Shown here in pieces: positions 41,303-51,948 of a stretch of DNA of 64,000 nt. The DNA is taken from the NCBI GenBank assembly GCA_037576195.1, contig CM075104.1, forward strand, positions 8,624,775-8,688,774, read 5' to 3'. Source of the DNA: Phytoseiulus persimilis (taxonomy: Eukaryota > Arthropoda > Arachnida > Mesostigmata > Phytoseiidae). Each line of letters begins with the position of its first letter. Positions within the stretch are counted from its first letter, which is position 1. Both the position numbers and the translations under genes were made by a program. A model generated the notes under the pieces. It searched no databases and was not told the DNA's origin. It saw only the letters and a list, made by a program, of their open reading frames with translations.

Positions 41303-41764
41303 TGTTGGAGATCAGAATCTGAAGCCTGTCGGGCTCAGATCTCGCACGCGTCTGAGAACATGACACATTCAGATGACTCATAGTACTCCCAGATTATGAC
41401 GTCTGGGAAATGCAACGAAATCGGGGTTCCAACCCCGACAGCAGATGTAAGGGACTGATACAGACAGTCCACATAAAACCAAGAGTACGGAGTCGAACTT
41501 GCAACCCCTCCGACCCACAAACTAGACCATCCGTCAACTTGTGTTAAGATGTGACTCATCTAGTGTCTGGACTCTGGACCAATCATGGGAGAGCTACGCT
41601 CCCCTTCTGGTTATATAAGGACCTTCTTTTTCGAATAAACCTCACTGTGGTACAGAGCCTTCTACTCTACACGTCTCTTGCGTTGTCACTCCTGTTGTCA
41701 ACTGAGCTAGTGTTCCACACCTTCGAACCTCTACCTTCAAACCCCACGACTTCCAGTCCTATCA
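41303..41764 (+). repeat. 3' LTR of Copia B
   Basis: 462 bp, TGTTGGAGAT...CCTATCA, preceded by the polypurine tract TGAGGGGA. It retains TATATAAG at 41612-41619 and AATAAA near 41634. Confidence 0.92.
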
Positions 41765-41923
41765 ATTTTGAATCCTCTCATTCCCAATTCGCCCTTGTGA
41801 CCCACCACGAGCCTCAGTTCCTAGAACTTGGAAGATTTTAACGTTTCCGTTTCGAACTCCACCCTGAATCGGAGAATTTAGGGTAATGAGACGTCGAAAG
41901 ATTGATCCGGGATGGTGCGATGC

Positions 41924-42375
41924 TTTATTGAATATTTCATACAGACTGCCCATCAATACATCGGGCCGTTGACGCCCGGGTGAAGGAAAGTGCAATGCGC
42001 GCCTAGTCGACAGTGCCCAGCTTCAAAAAACCTGCACAAGGACCTTGGCGCGCGGCGAAAAGGTCTGCCTCCTGTCTTCCGCCCATGATGCTGTCGGGGA
42101 GCCATCAACGTGAAATGAGGCGGCACCAACAGCGAGCCCTGGACCTGATGATTCCCCGAGCTGGGACCCCAAAACGGAGGAACCAGACCATCGGGAGGCG
42201 GGCTTGGCGGTGCTTCGACACGGCTCTGCGCGGCAAGATATTCTTCAGTGAAATACTCCGGGATCCACTTCTGCGGAGCCATCTGCGCGTGCGAACTCCA
42301 ATCAACGGTTGGAAGAACTGCTCCACCGCTCCAGGTCTTCCCCAGCGAAGCGCCGGCAGACCATCCGCAAAAATA
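41924..42375 (-). CDS. Last exon or remnant of a CCCH zinc-finger protein
   Basis: The frame is open from the LINE boundary (42375) to a stop at 41953, with an ATG at 42282; AATAAA lies 24 nt after the stop (41929-41924). The Pro-rich middle is followed near the C-terminus by a single CCCH finger, C-x7-C-x5-C-x3-H (CRFFEAGHCRLGAHCTFLH), of the RNA-binding type. Upstream coding sequence has been cut off by the LINE. The context (between Copia B and the LINE) does not show to which unit it belonged: host gene, or accessory gene of the element into which Copia B inserted. Confidence 0.5.
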
Positions 42376-42728
42376 TTGAGGATTGGATTGGATTTATTTG
42401 ATCTTTCATATACATCATATGAACCCTTTTTATTGCAGGGTGAGTTGAATTGTAGTCACAGATCTTGTCTCTCCCAGTTTATTAGGGTGGTTTTCGTCCT
42501 CCGTAGGACTGCCTGAGTTGTGTTCGGCGAGAGTCCGATGCGGTAGGGGAATTCCTATGGGGAGAATGAGTCTTCCTCGCATCCCAGGATCACGTGTCTG
42601 TCCGTTTCGGTTCTGCCGCATTTTGGGCATTTGATGTCGATGGAAGAGTCACGGTTCCGGTGCTTTTTTAGGATGGTTAACATCCCTGCTCTCGTTAGAG
42701 CTAAAAGCTGGCTTCCGCGCGTGTTGTC

Positions 42729-45073
42729 TTATAGCCTCTGTTGGAGACCTCTGGACTCCTTGTGCTGCTGATAACACGCCAATGTGGATTTGGACTGCAT
42801 GGCTTGTTTCCATGTAGAGTCCAGTTTATCTTGCACCTTTTTTCTAAGGTCTTTGCGGAATGCGTTCCACATTGGCTGTCCTGATGTATTTCTGGCTATT
42901 CCGAAGTCGCCCAGGTCAAATTGTGTTCTCAGTTTTCTGAGTCTCTCTGTCGCTTTGAATCTGGTGTTTGTTGTTTCGGTAGCCTGGAGGAAAAGTTTCG
43001 GCCATCTGTGTGGGTCCATTTGTTTTACTCTCTGGAAGTACATCAGTTTACTTGTGGTCTCCCCGGCGTCGAACGAGCTCCAGCCTTGTTCACCCTCCGT
43101 GAATTCGTTGGCCATGGTGGAGTGTGGTATGCCAAGGGCCCACCGTCCCGCCTCTCTTTGCCTGACCTCGATGTGGTTTCTTAGTCTCTTCGGCATGGTT
43201 ATCACTGAGTTGCAATATGTGAGTTGAGGGACTGCTGTGGCTTTCCAGAGAATTTTTGTCACTTCAAATCTATTGAAGCTCCAAAGGGTTCTCGAGTTGA
43301 ATCTCTGGCTAGCTAGGTTGGCTTTGGTGAACATATTCTCCCAGTGTTTGGCGAGATAGTCTTTCTCTGCCGTTAGATCGAGCCCCAAATACTTGTAGGA
43401 TTCCACCATTGGTATTGAATTTCCTTGTATTTTGAGGTCCCAACCATCGATATGGTCGTCGCGTGGTCGAGAGAATATCATCACGCCGCTCTTTTGAGGG
43501 TTGAATTTGATGGACATTTTGTCCCCGAAATTCGTTGTTACCTCGAGGAGTCTTTCCATATCTGTTGAGTTATCCGCCATTAAGATAATGTCATCAGCGA
43601 ATAACAATCCCGGGATTCTGAGGGGCTTGTTGCCCCCTTCTTTCCAGTACAAGGTCTATTCCAGTCGGAACTCTGAATCCGATCCCTGTGGCAAGCAGTT
43701 CGCGTTCCAGGTTCGCTATGTATAGACAGAAGAGAGGTACGGAGAGCGGACAGCCCTGTCGAAGCCCAATTGGTATGGATACTTCATCGGAGGCTTGTTC
43801 CGCATGTTTGAGGGTCACCTGTGTGTCCTCGTACATGCATTTGAGGAGTTCGAGCAGCGGTGTGTTCATTCCTCTCTCTCCTAGTGTTTGCCAGAGCTTC
43901 TCCCGATCGACTCGGTCGTAGGCTTTCGTGGCATCCAGGAAGACGCAATATAGTCCCTTCTTCTGGGATCTTGCGATCTCGATGGCCGCAGTGAGCATGA
44001 GGATATTATCATCTCCCCTGCGATCTCTCCTAAACCCATTTTGCATTCCTGATAGCTGTCCACTGTCTTCCGTCCATTCTTGTATGTGTTTCCCCAGAAT
44101 TTTGGTGAAAACCCTGTACAGGACGTCCGACACTGTAATGGGTCTGTATGTTGTGAGCTTTCCCTTGGTAGAGTTTGGTTTTTCTATCAAGGATACTCTT
44201 CCTTTCCTCCATTACCCAGGGAGTTCGTGTCTCCCTTCTAGGATCGCGTTGAAGGTGTTTGATATGTATTCATATCCAACCTCGTCTAGCGCTTTGAGGA
44301 CTTTGGCAGGTATTTTGTCTGGGCCAGTGGCGGAGGAGGCTGACATTGCCGTGAACGTCGCCTTTATCATCTCCCCCGTCATGGTCAGATCTACCGGTTG
44401 CCTGGTTTGAGGGGAGGGGGATGCATTTCCTTGTGATTGCTCCCTAGCGCCTAGCAGGCTTTTTGCTACTTGAGCGAGATAAGACGCGATCTCAGGTGTT
44501 TGAATGATGTTGTCACTCTCGTCAATCAGCTGGGCTCTGCTTGGCGGTTTCCTTTCCCCTCTTTTGATGTGGTCCCAGAAAGCTTCGGATCTTGCTTGTT
44601 TAGGTGCACCCATGATTCGATCGTAAACTTTGTGATCTTCAATTTCGAGCAAGCGTGTTACTTCGTTCCGAACATCATCTTGTGCCTGTCGGTATCGTGT
44701 TTCCGCTTCTCTGTCGTCGAGGTTGTTCCTCCTCGCTCTTCTCCATTCCCGATTTCGTTCTTTCCTGAGTCTCGTTAATTTCGATAGCTCTGGTGAGAAC
44801 AATTTCTTTCTCGGGTTTAGTGTTCTGTGCCATTGCATCCTGAAGGGTGTTTAACAGGTCCTTATAGCTGGGGAGCCTTTTCGGCTCGCCTTCGGCTGCC
44901 AGGATTACTGTCACCGCCTCAGCAGCTTTTTTAGGTCTCAGAGTACGCACTCGCACCTTCTTGGGTGAACCTTTACCTTTCTGTTTCCCCACTTGTATGG
45001 TTATCAGGTTGTGGTCACTCCAGTTGAGGATTTCTTTTTTCTCGTCTATGTGCATGTTCTCCACTTCTTTGAA
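42729..45073 (-). pseudogene. LINE ORF2: end of endonuclease, reverse transcriptase
   Basis: Begins with the endonuclease end (NWSDHNLI, catalytic SDH), a Lys-rich linker, then RT with TYRPITVSDVLYRVF, FLDATKAYDRVDREKLW, GLRQGCPLS and catalytic LLFADDIILMA, followed by the thumb and a C-terminal region. Frameshifts lie near 44830, 44200 and 43620, so it is not functional. A cysteine-rich terminal finger is not evident. Confidence 0.9.
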
Positions 45074-45146
45074 GGCTAGAGCAGAGGTCGTCAAACTTTT
45101 CCGACATCGACACCCCAGGGTGTCGAGGGGTGTCGCAGCCGGAGAG

Positions 45147-46645
45147 ATTCCTATCTGACCATTACTTTCGAAGTCTGGAGGGGTGATTCCGAGACCTATC
45201 TGACCATTACTTTCGAAGTCTGGAGGGGTGATTCCGAGACCAATCTGAGCATTACTTTCGAAGTCTGGAGCGGTGATTCCGGGACCAATCTGGCCAGTAC
45301 TTTCCAACTCTGGAGGGGTGATTCCGAGACCAATCTGAGCATTACTTTCGAAGTCTGGAGGGGTGATTCCGAGACCAATCTGAGCATTACTTTCGAAGTC
45401 TGGAGGAGTGATTCCGAGACCAATCTGAGCATTACTTTCGAAGTCTGGAGGGGTGATTCCGAGACCTATCTGACCATCACTTTCCAACTCTGGAGGGATG
45501 ATTCCGAAGCCAATCTGAGCATTACTTTCGAAGTCTGGAGCGGTGATTCCGGGACCAATCCGGCCATGACTTTCCAACTGTGGAGGGGTGATTCCGAGAC
45601 CTATCTGACCATTACTTTCGAAGTCTGGAGGGGTGATTCCGAGACCAATCTGAGCATTACTTTCGAAGTCTGAAGCGGTGATTCCGGGACCAATCTGGCC
45701 AGTACTTTCCAACTCTGGAGGGGTGATTCTGAGACCAATCTGAGCATTACTTTCGAAGTCTGGAGCGGTGATTCCGGGACCAATCTGGCCAGTACTTTCC
45801 AACTCTGGAGGGGTGATTCCGAGACCAATCTGAGCATTACTTTCGAAGTCTGGAGGGGTGATTCCGAGACCAATCTGAGCATTACTTTCGAAGTCTGGAG
45901 GGGTGATTCCGAGACCAATCTGAGCATTACTTTCGAAGTCTGGAGGGGTGATTCCGAGACCTATCTGACCATCACTGTCCAACTCTGGAGGGATGATTCC
46001 GAGGCCAATCTGAGCATTACTTTCGAAGTCTGGAGCGGTGATTCCGGGACCAATCCGGCCATGACTTTCCAACTGTGGAGGGGTGATTCCGAGACCTATC
46101 AGACCATCACTTTCCAACTCTGGAGGGGTGATTCCGAGACCAATCTGGCCATTACTTTCCAACTCTGGAGGGATGATTCCGAGGCCAATCTGAGCATTAC
46201 TTTCGAAGTCTGGAGGGGTGATTCCGAGACCAATCTGAGCATTACTTTCGAAGTCTGGAGGGGTGATTCCGAGACCAATCTGAGCATTACTTTCGAAGTC
46301 TGGAGGGGTGATTCCGAGACCTATCTGACCATCACTTTCCAACTCTGGAGGGATGATTCCGAGGCCAATCTGAGCATAACTTTCGAAGTCTGGAGCGGTG
46401 ATTCCGGGACCAATCCGGCCATGACTTTCCAACTGTGGAGGGGTGATTCCGAGACCTATCTGACCATCACTTTCCAACTCTGGAGGGGTGATTCCGAGAC
46501 CAATCTGACCATCACTTTCCAACTCTGGAGGGATGATTCCGAGGCCAATCCGAGCATTACTTTCGAAGTCTGGAGGGGTGATTCCGAGACCTATCTGACC
46601 ATCACTTTCCAACTCTGGAGGGGTGATTCCGAGATCAATCTAACT
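45147..46645 (+). repeat. Satellite array 1, 45-bp monomer (about 33 copies)
   Basis: The monomer is of the form GATTCCGAGACCAATCTGAG + CATTACTTTCGAAGTCTGGAGGGGT. Variants (TTCGAAGT, TTCCAACT; GAGACC, GGGACC, GAGGCC) alternate in blocks of about five to seven. The length is a multiple of three and lacks stops in several frames, so it generates long open frames on both strands. Confidence 0.95.
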
Positions 46646-46749
46646 CTACGGATTTTTATTACTTTTGAAATTTGTTCCATGTCTTGTCTCTTCCTACGAA
46701 GTTATAGCATAGCAGTGTCGCGATAGAGAGCCCGAAGTAACGAATGAGA

Positions 46750-47126
46750 TCCTGTCACTGATGCCGTCGAATCTGTTGCATGGAGAACAAACGAGACCGG
46801 CGCTGCCGGAGTACGGGGGAACTCTAGAATCCGCGGAATTGATGAATCCAACAATCTTGACCGCAAGATGGGTGCATCAGAACGACATCATGTCGGCGTT
46901 CTGGAAACGGTACAGGCGGGAGTGTTTGATGCAACTACGATCGAACTTGGCGACAAGCCCAATCAAGAGTAGATCGCTGGAAGTGGGGATGGCCCGGGTG
47001 CGATATTTTTATAGCGGGCAGAGATCCGATGGTCGGAAGAGAGCATGCATCGTAAAACTCACGAATGGGAAGACTCTGAGAAAGCCTATTCAACTGCTGT
47101 ACAAGCTAGAAATATCTGAGTACTGA
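46750..47126 (+). pseudogene. pol: Captured end of a BEL/Pao pol (DUF5641 region)
   Basis: About 120 residues align by eye with the C-terminus of the pol at 1086-4493: PSNLLHGEQTRPALP against PSDLLYGNQVQPALP, MSAFWKRYRRECLMQLRSNLA against its equivalent, and KPIQLLYKLE at the end. It carries a small internal deletion. It starts abruptly near the end of satellite array 1. Confidence 0.88.
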
Positions 47127-47158
47127 GAATCGTAGTCCGGAGGGGCTGTCTCATGCTC

Positions 47159-47470
47159 TCAGTAGGAGGCTGGGTAGCCGATTGGGGCGGTTCGTGGCAG
47201 CCACACGTGGGTCAGAACGTTTCTGATTCGCGGAGTTTTCCAAAAATTGGAGAGCACTCCGAACATGAGAGCCCCGCATAAGCAGCCGATCCGATTTCCA
47301 ACTCCGGTGCAATAGAATGTGGCATTCCTCGAGAGCATGTTCTTCTTCTCTGACGGCGCGAAAATCTGACACTCGTCGGAAGTGTAGGGAAAGAAGTAAA
47401 ATGTTACCGAGATCGACAGAATCAAGATGTTAGGTAAAGCTATAAGAACGTCAAGACTGCTACGACAAAA
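47159..47470 (-). CDS. Possible antisense membrane ORF next to the captured BEL pol end
   Basis: The frame is open from about 47480, where a TCGTAGCAG could be a splice acceptor, to a stop at 47159; there is no good ATG. It starts with a hydrophobic segment (LIALPNILILSISVTFYFF), then has Cys residues, an NAT glycosylation sequon and a C-x8-C-L-C cluster. Its position (33 bp after the BEL stop, opposite strand) matches that of the antisense gene of the first BEL element, but the protein differs. It may be the last exon of an antisense gene, or chance. Confidence 0.33.
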   Translation of the reverse strand, partial: FCRSSLDVLIALPNILILSISVTFYFFPYTSDECQIFAPSEKKNMLSRNATFYCTGVGNRIGCLCGALMFGVLSNFWKTPRIRNVLTHVWLPRTAPIGYPASY

Positions 47471-47984
47471 TGATTATCACGTGCATTGAAGTGTATCCAG
47501 AACCGCCAGCGATTCGGCGGGAGTGTTAACAACTGTGCCAATGCAACCAGTCGAATTGGAAATTCCGTTAGTCGTCAGGCCGGGCAGAGTTCAGACAGAG
47601 CCCGCCAGAGGGCGGCTGCTGCCGACTCCAAGTTTAGGCAGAGCTGCGGCGTCTAGGACAGACTTCCGAAGCTAGGTAGCGGTGCTTCAAATGTCTACGA
47701 GTTCCATTCGGAATACGAATCAAGCGAACGGAATCAATGAAGGAAGGGACCGGAGCGAAGCCTCGAACCGGAAGCTGATGCCATGAAGTCGTCTGCATGG
47801 CGGCACGAGGAGTAAACAGTACATGTATTCAGTTGCAACTCGGCTCTCAATCCGGAAGGACGAGAGTCGCAAGTGTTAGGCTTGCAAAGTTCTGAAAAAT
47901 CAGTTTCGGCGTTCTGGGGCGGCTGCGGCCCGTATGCCAACGTTTCGTGCTTCACTTAATTCCCTGGGCTGGATTTTTGACAGG

Positions 47985-48993
47985 AATCATCCCCCCAGTT
48001 TCGGAAAATCATGGTCAGATTGATCTCGGAATCACCCCTCCAGAGTTGGGAAGTAATGCCCAGATTGGTCTCGGAATCACCCCTCCAGAGTTGGGAAGTA
48101 ATGCTCAGATTGGTCTCAGAATCACCCCTCCAGACTTCGAAAGTAATGCTCAGATTGGTCTCGGAATCACCCCTCCAGAGTTGGGAAGTAATGCCCAGAT
48201 TGGTCTAGGAATCACCCCTCCAGAGTTGGGAAGTGATGCTCAGATTGGTCTCGGAATCACCCCTCCAGAGTTGGGAAGTAATGCCCAGATTGGTCTCGGA
48301 ATCACCCCTCCAGAGTTGGGAAGTAATGCTCAGATTGGTCTCGGAATCACCCCTCCAGACTTGGAAAGTAATGCTCAGATTGGTCTCGGAATCACCCCTC
48401 CAGAGTTGGGAAGTAATGCTCAGATTGGTCTCAGAATCACCCCTCCAGACTTGGAAAGTAATGCTCAGATTGGTCTCGGAATCACCCCTCCAGAGTTGGG
48501 AAGTAATGCTCAGATTGGTCTCGGAATCACCCCTCCAGACTTGGAAAGTAATGCTCAGATTGGTCTCGGAATCACCCCTCCAGAGTTGGGAAGTAATGCT
48601 CAGATTGGTCTCGAAATCACCCCTCCAGACTTGGAAAGTAATGCTCAGATTGGTCTCGGAATCACCCCTCCAGAGTTGGGAAGTAATGCTCAGATTGGTC
48701 TCGGAATCACCCCTCCAGAGTTGGGAAGTAATGCTCAGATTGGTCTCGGAATCACCCCTCCAGAGTTGGGAAGTAATGCTCAGATTGGTCTCGGAATCAC
48801 CCCTCCAGAGTTGGGAAGTAATGCTCAGATTGGTCTCGGAATCACCCCTCCAGACTTGGAAAGTAATGCTCAGATTGGTCTCGGAATCACCCCTCCAGAG
48901 TTGGGAAGTAATGCTCAGATTGGTCTCGGAATCACCCCTCCAGAGTTGGGAAGTAATGCTCAGATTGGTCTCGGAATCACCCCTCCAGACTTC
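47985..48993 (-). repeat. Satellite array 2, same 45-bp monomer, opposite orientation (about 22 copies)
   Basis: Monomers read CAGATTGGTCTCGGAATCAC + CCCTCCAGAGTTGGGAAGTAATGCT on the plus strand, the complement of array 1. Two monomer types (AGAGTTGGG and AGACTTGGA) alternate in a partly regular higher-order pattern. They are more uniform than array 1. Confidence 0.95.
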
Positions 48994-49127
48994 TGCCCCC
49001 CTGGCACCCAGCGACAGACCGCGACACCCCGCGACACACTCGGCACCCTCGACACCCCGCGACACCCTTGGCACCCTCGGCACCCTGGTGTGTCGCGACA
49101 CACAGTTTGACGACCTCTGGGCTAGAG

Positions 49128-49739
49128 AATTACACAACACATAGTCGATTGTTGAGGCAATTCCTCCCTGTATTCGGGTGATTTTGCCGCGACATTTTTT
49201 GTTAGGTTTAGAATAGTTAGGTTGTTTTCGTTGGCAAGTTCCCTGAGGAGTCTACCAAGCCCGTCCATTCTCCCGTCTAGTTCTGGTAGGTGGGCGTTCA
49301 TGTCGCCTCCCACCAGAGTTCTGCTGTTCTCCGTTTTTCGGCGCTGAATAATTTCGCAAATCGCGTTGACTTGTTCCTTATTCACCTGGAGGTGGGCTAT
49401 AGCCCCGTAGACCGACACAATGATCCATGGTTGATCATTGATATCAATCCCAATAGCAATGAAATCGTTGCCTTTTTCTATCCAGCGCGGTTCACCCAGG
49501 TCGGACCGGACAAGTATTCCGGTTCCGCCCGATGATTTTGCGCCTGAGAGACCGATTCGATTGCTTCCGTGGAATGAGTAACCCTCTATTTGTGGTGGTT
49601 CCTCTAGATTCATTAGGCTTGTTTCAGACAGGGGGAGCACGTCGTATGTTGCTGTTCTCCTCCCGTGAATTCCTAGTAAATCTCTTGCAATGCTTTTCCA
49701 TTTTGTGACACTTCCCCCCCCCCTGCATATTGAAAACAC
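49128..49739 (-). pseudogene. LINE ORF2 endonuclease domain
   Basis: An APE-type endonuclease with LSETSLM (catalytic Glu), GGTGILVRSDL, VSVYGAI, LVGGDMNAHLPELDGR and NLTILNL; its last motif (SDH) is at 45040, beyond the hAT insertion. The frame begins just after a C-rich tract near 49720, where a frameshift or ORF boundary lies. Confidence 0.88.
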
Positions 49740-49806
49740 CGAGTCTTAAGCCAGTAAAATAATTTTTTATTAGGCTGACTCTGCGTTTCATGGGGGGTAC
49801 GTTTTG

Positions 49807-51138
49807 TCAGTCCTTCTTCTTCAGGGCGTTTTCGAAGGAGGCCGCCCAATCGGTTCCTCCCGTCGTCCTCTCCGGCCGTGGGGTTGGTGTGGAGGATCGA
49901 GGCCTAGTTGGCTCCCTCCCCCCTTGGGAGTTGGTTGGACGATTGCCCGAGCTCCGGTCGTCTCTGCGCGGACCAGTTGGTCTTTGCTTTTTGTTGTCGC
50001 TGTGGCCTAGATCCACCGACCTGTCACCCGTGTTCCTCTTCGTCCCAGTTTCTCGTCGAAAGTCTGGTGCGGAGTGTGGCGGGTGTGGTGGTCTGTAGGG
50101 CCTTTCGGAGCTTGGCCCTGCGCGATCTTCGGGACGGCCTAGTCGGCTTCGTCCCGATTACCCGGCGCTTGTCGTTTGCAGGGGACTTTTATCGGAGGTT
50201 TTCACCTCCTTGTCCTTCGCTTTTGACTCGCTCGTGGTCTTTTTTTGTCGCAGCATGGCCGATATTCCCGCCAGCAATTGTTCGATGTCAGCGTCCACTA
50301 TCGACAGGTGTTTCGCGATCTCTCGCCCCAGTCTAATGAACGCCTCCGCTCGGCCGCTTGTTGACCACCCCTTGTCGTCATTGTACATGGGGTTTCTTGA
50401 GATATATCTTAGGTCGATAATCTCTGTTGTGGGAAGCTTCTGGATGAGCTCCTCCATGAACATGGATTGTTCAAAGTCTTTCGTATCCACATTGGGAGTT
50501 ACGAAAATGACTCTGCCCACATTCTGGTTCGCTCGTAGATTTCCGAGGGCCTTCACTGCCTCATTGACAGCTGTTTGCTTGTCATATGCTTCGGCGAGTA
50601 TGGCCCGCAGTCCTCCCCACGCGAGAACCGTCAGTTGGTTCTGCATGTCGAGTTTTCCGATATCGACGGCTGCTCTTTGGCATAGCCGCTGAATCGTGTC
50701 AACCGCATGTTGTCTCCATCTGAGGCCTCTGTGGTTTTTGAAGAGCTTGGCGAAGCTCAGTTCTGACGGGATGAGGTCAAAGCAGTGTTTGTCCATCATC
50801 ATCAGCACCATCGGGCCCGTATAGAGTAAACGAGGTTCTGCGGTTCTGAACTCCACCGGGGTCTTCAAGATCGCTACTCTCAACTGTTTATCAAGCTCAT
50901 TGGCCTGGGTCTGCAGTGTCAGTATGACGGCTTTGTTGCTTGCAATCTCGCCGTCCCGAACTTCTATTTCGTTGTTCTGCCACTCCACAAATGCGGCAGT
51001 GGTAGCTCTCTCAGCGTAAAAAGCTCGTCGCTCATTTAGCAAGCAGCTGAGACATAGTAGTGGTACTAGTGAGACCGTAGCTCGGATATGGATTGAGGTA
51101 GCGACGTTCAGATATGGGCTGCGCGGCAACTGGTCCAA
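49807..51138 (-). pseudogene. LINE ORF1
   Basis: One frame of about 440 residues with a single in-frame TAA at 50158. Residues 40-90 have a coiled-coil character (EWQNNEIEVRDGEIASNKAVI). The middle (GRVIFVTPNVDTKDFE, STSGRAEAFIRLGREIAKHLSI) is a folded domain I do not recognise. The last 120 residues are basic, Arg/Pro/Ser-rich, suited to nucleic-acid binding. Its place before the endonuclease in the same orientation supports an ORF1 role. The start is uncertain: no good ATG is seen, and the N-terminus may continue from the frame at 51258 by a frameshift. Confidence 0.6.
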
Positions 51139-51257
51139 GTAACGTATTCGTCGTCAGAATATTTACCTGGTGTTGTCGAATCCCACACGTGATCGCCGGT
51201 TGGATCGCTAGGCCTAACCGTTTCGACACTCAGTTATACCCTGGTATTCCTTCGTGT

Positions 51258-51948
51258 TTACTTGGTTTCGGCGCTGGGATGTGGTGCACTGGTTGTCCGA
51301 GATCGCGTCACTATATGAATCACGTCACGAACTGCACTTTGGGGTTTTTTAACACTGAATTCCTCTGAGCCCGACAGAATCCAGCCTCCTCGTCGTCTTA
51401 GCAGACGACAAGGAGCTGACGGGATCTGCAAGTTATCCCGGGGTGTATGGAGAGCTTGAACTGGGGAATTCGAGAGAGTGTCCGGCGAAGCTCCTCCAGC
51501 TGATCCTTCCTCAGTGGAGTATTCAGGAACTGATGGTCCTTTTGCGGCTCCAAGGACCAGCGACAGTCGATATTCCATCTCGAGACTTTCACGAGGCGGC
51601 TCTGGCACCTCCAATGCAGATGCTGGTTTTGTCGAGAGCCTGGGTATTCGGTACCCCCGGGGTTGAGCGGACCCAGTGGCAATCGGAGCCACGTAAACGG
51701 CCATCTTTCTGCTCTCTCTGGAGTCGATCGGATTTTCCCTGGCCAATACTCCACCAAATCCGTTGTGCTGAGCTCGGTTCTTCGGTTGTCGAGCGGCGCC
51801 AAATCCTTTCGGCTCTCTTCTCTCGGTTTTCGCCGGGCGATTTTCCGTTCCGCGTTGTGTATCAGGAATCGGTCGCTTCATTGGGATGAGTTTACATCTG
51901 GGCTCACCCAGGGAAGGAGAACTTGTCGCGCTCATTTCCCCACGTTTC
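51258..51948 (-). CDS. Uncharacterised Ser/Pro/Arg-rich ORF upstream of LINE ORF1
   Basis: From the ATG at 51948 the frame gives about 230 residues rich in Pro, Arg, Ser and Glu, with no hydrophobic segment and no known motif. It sits directly upstream of ORF1 on the same strand, in another frame. It may be the true N-terminal part of ORF1 displaced by a frameshift, a separate 5' LINE frame, or unrelated. Confidence 0.4.

Larger units (their letters stand above)
26255..41764 (+). mobile_element. Copia element B, expanded by internal duplication and insertions
   Basis: LTRs at both ends, a primer site after the first and a polypurine tract (TGAGGGGA) directly before the second argue that they belong to one element. 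The flanks ATTCT (26250-26254) and ATTTT (41765-41769) would be a target duplication with one change. Order: LTR, gag, protease, integrase, RT (duplicated), RNase H, six-cysteine membrane protein, foldback repeat, coiled-coil ORF, opposing membrane-protein gene split by a Mutator-like element, LTR. Many stops and frameshifts make it old. Confidence 0.82.
45082..49119. mobile_element. hAT-type element carrying inverted satellite arrays and a BEL fragment
   Basis: The ends are CAGAGGTCGTCAAAC and its exact complement, a typical hAT terminus. The 8-bp target duplication GGCTAGAG lies at 45074-45081 and 49120-49127. Removing the element and one duplication copy restores the LINE endonuclease frame exactly. 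Inside are GACACC-rich subterminal sequence, two arrays of a 45-bp satellite in opposite orientation, and a central captured BEL pol end. No transposase is present. Confidence 0.9.
42376..51138 (-). mobile_element. LINE with ORF1, endonuclease and RT, split by a hAT element
   Basis: ORF1 (51138-49807), endonuclease (49739-49128, resuming at 45073) and RT (to 42729) lie in order on the minus strand. The 3' end has a short AATCC repeat tail (near 42380-42395) instead of poly(A). Without the hAT insertion it is about 4.7 kb. The RT C-terminal region (LWSFNRFEVTKILWK, REAGRWALG, GWSSFDAGE) is of the kind I associate with tick endonuclease-RT proteins. Confidence 0.88.

Noticed and set aside
41303..41764. 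Solo LTR
   Set aside because: The polypurine tract directly before it and the near-matching flanks fit a 3' LTR of Copia B; not fully excluded because the flanks differ at one of five bases.
44675..46612. 645-codon minus-strand frame with 15-residue repeats fused to LINE sequence
   Set aside because: It is the 45-bp satellite read in an open frame and joined by chance to the LINE endonuclease at the hAT insertion.
45147..49000. CRISPR-like regularly repeated array
   Set aside because: Direct 45-bp tandem repeats without unique spacers in a eukaryotic transposon setting.
48205..49144. Overlapping 300-codon frames on both strands
   Set aside because: Satellite array 2; openness follows from a monomer length divisible by three.
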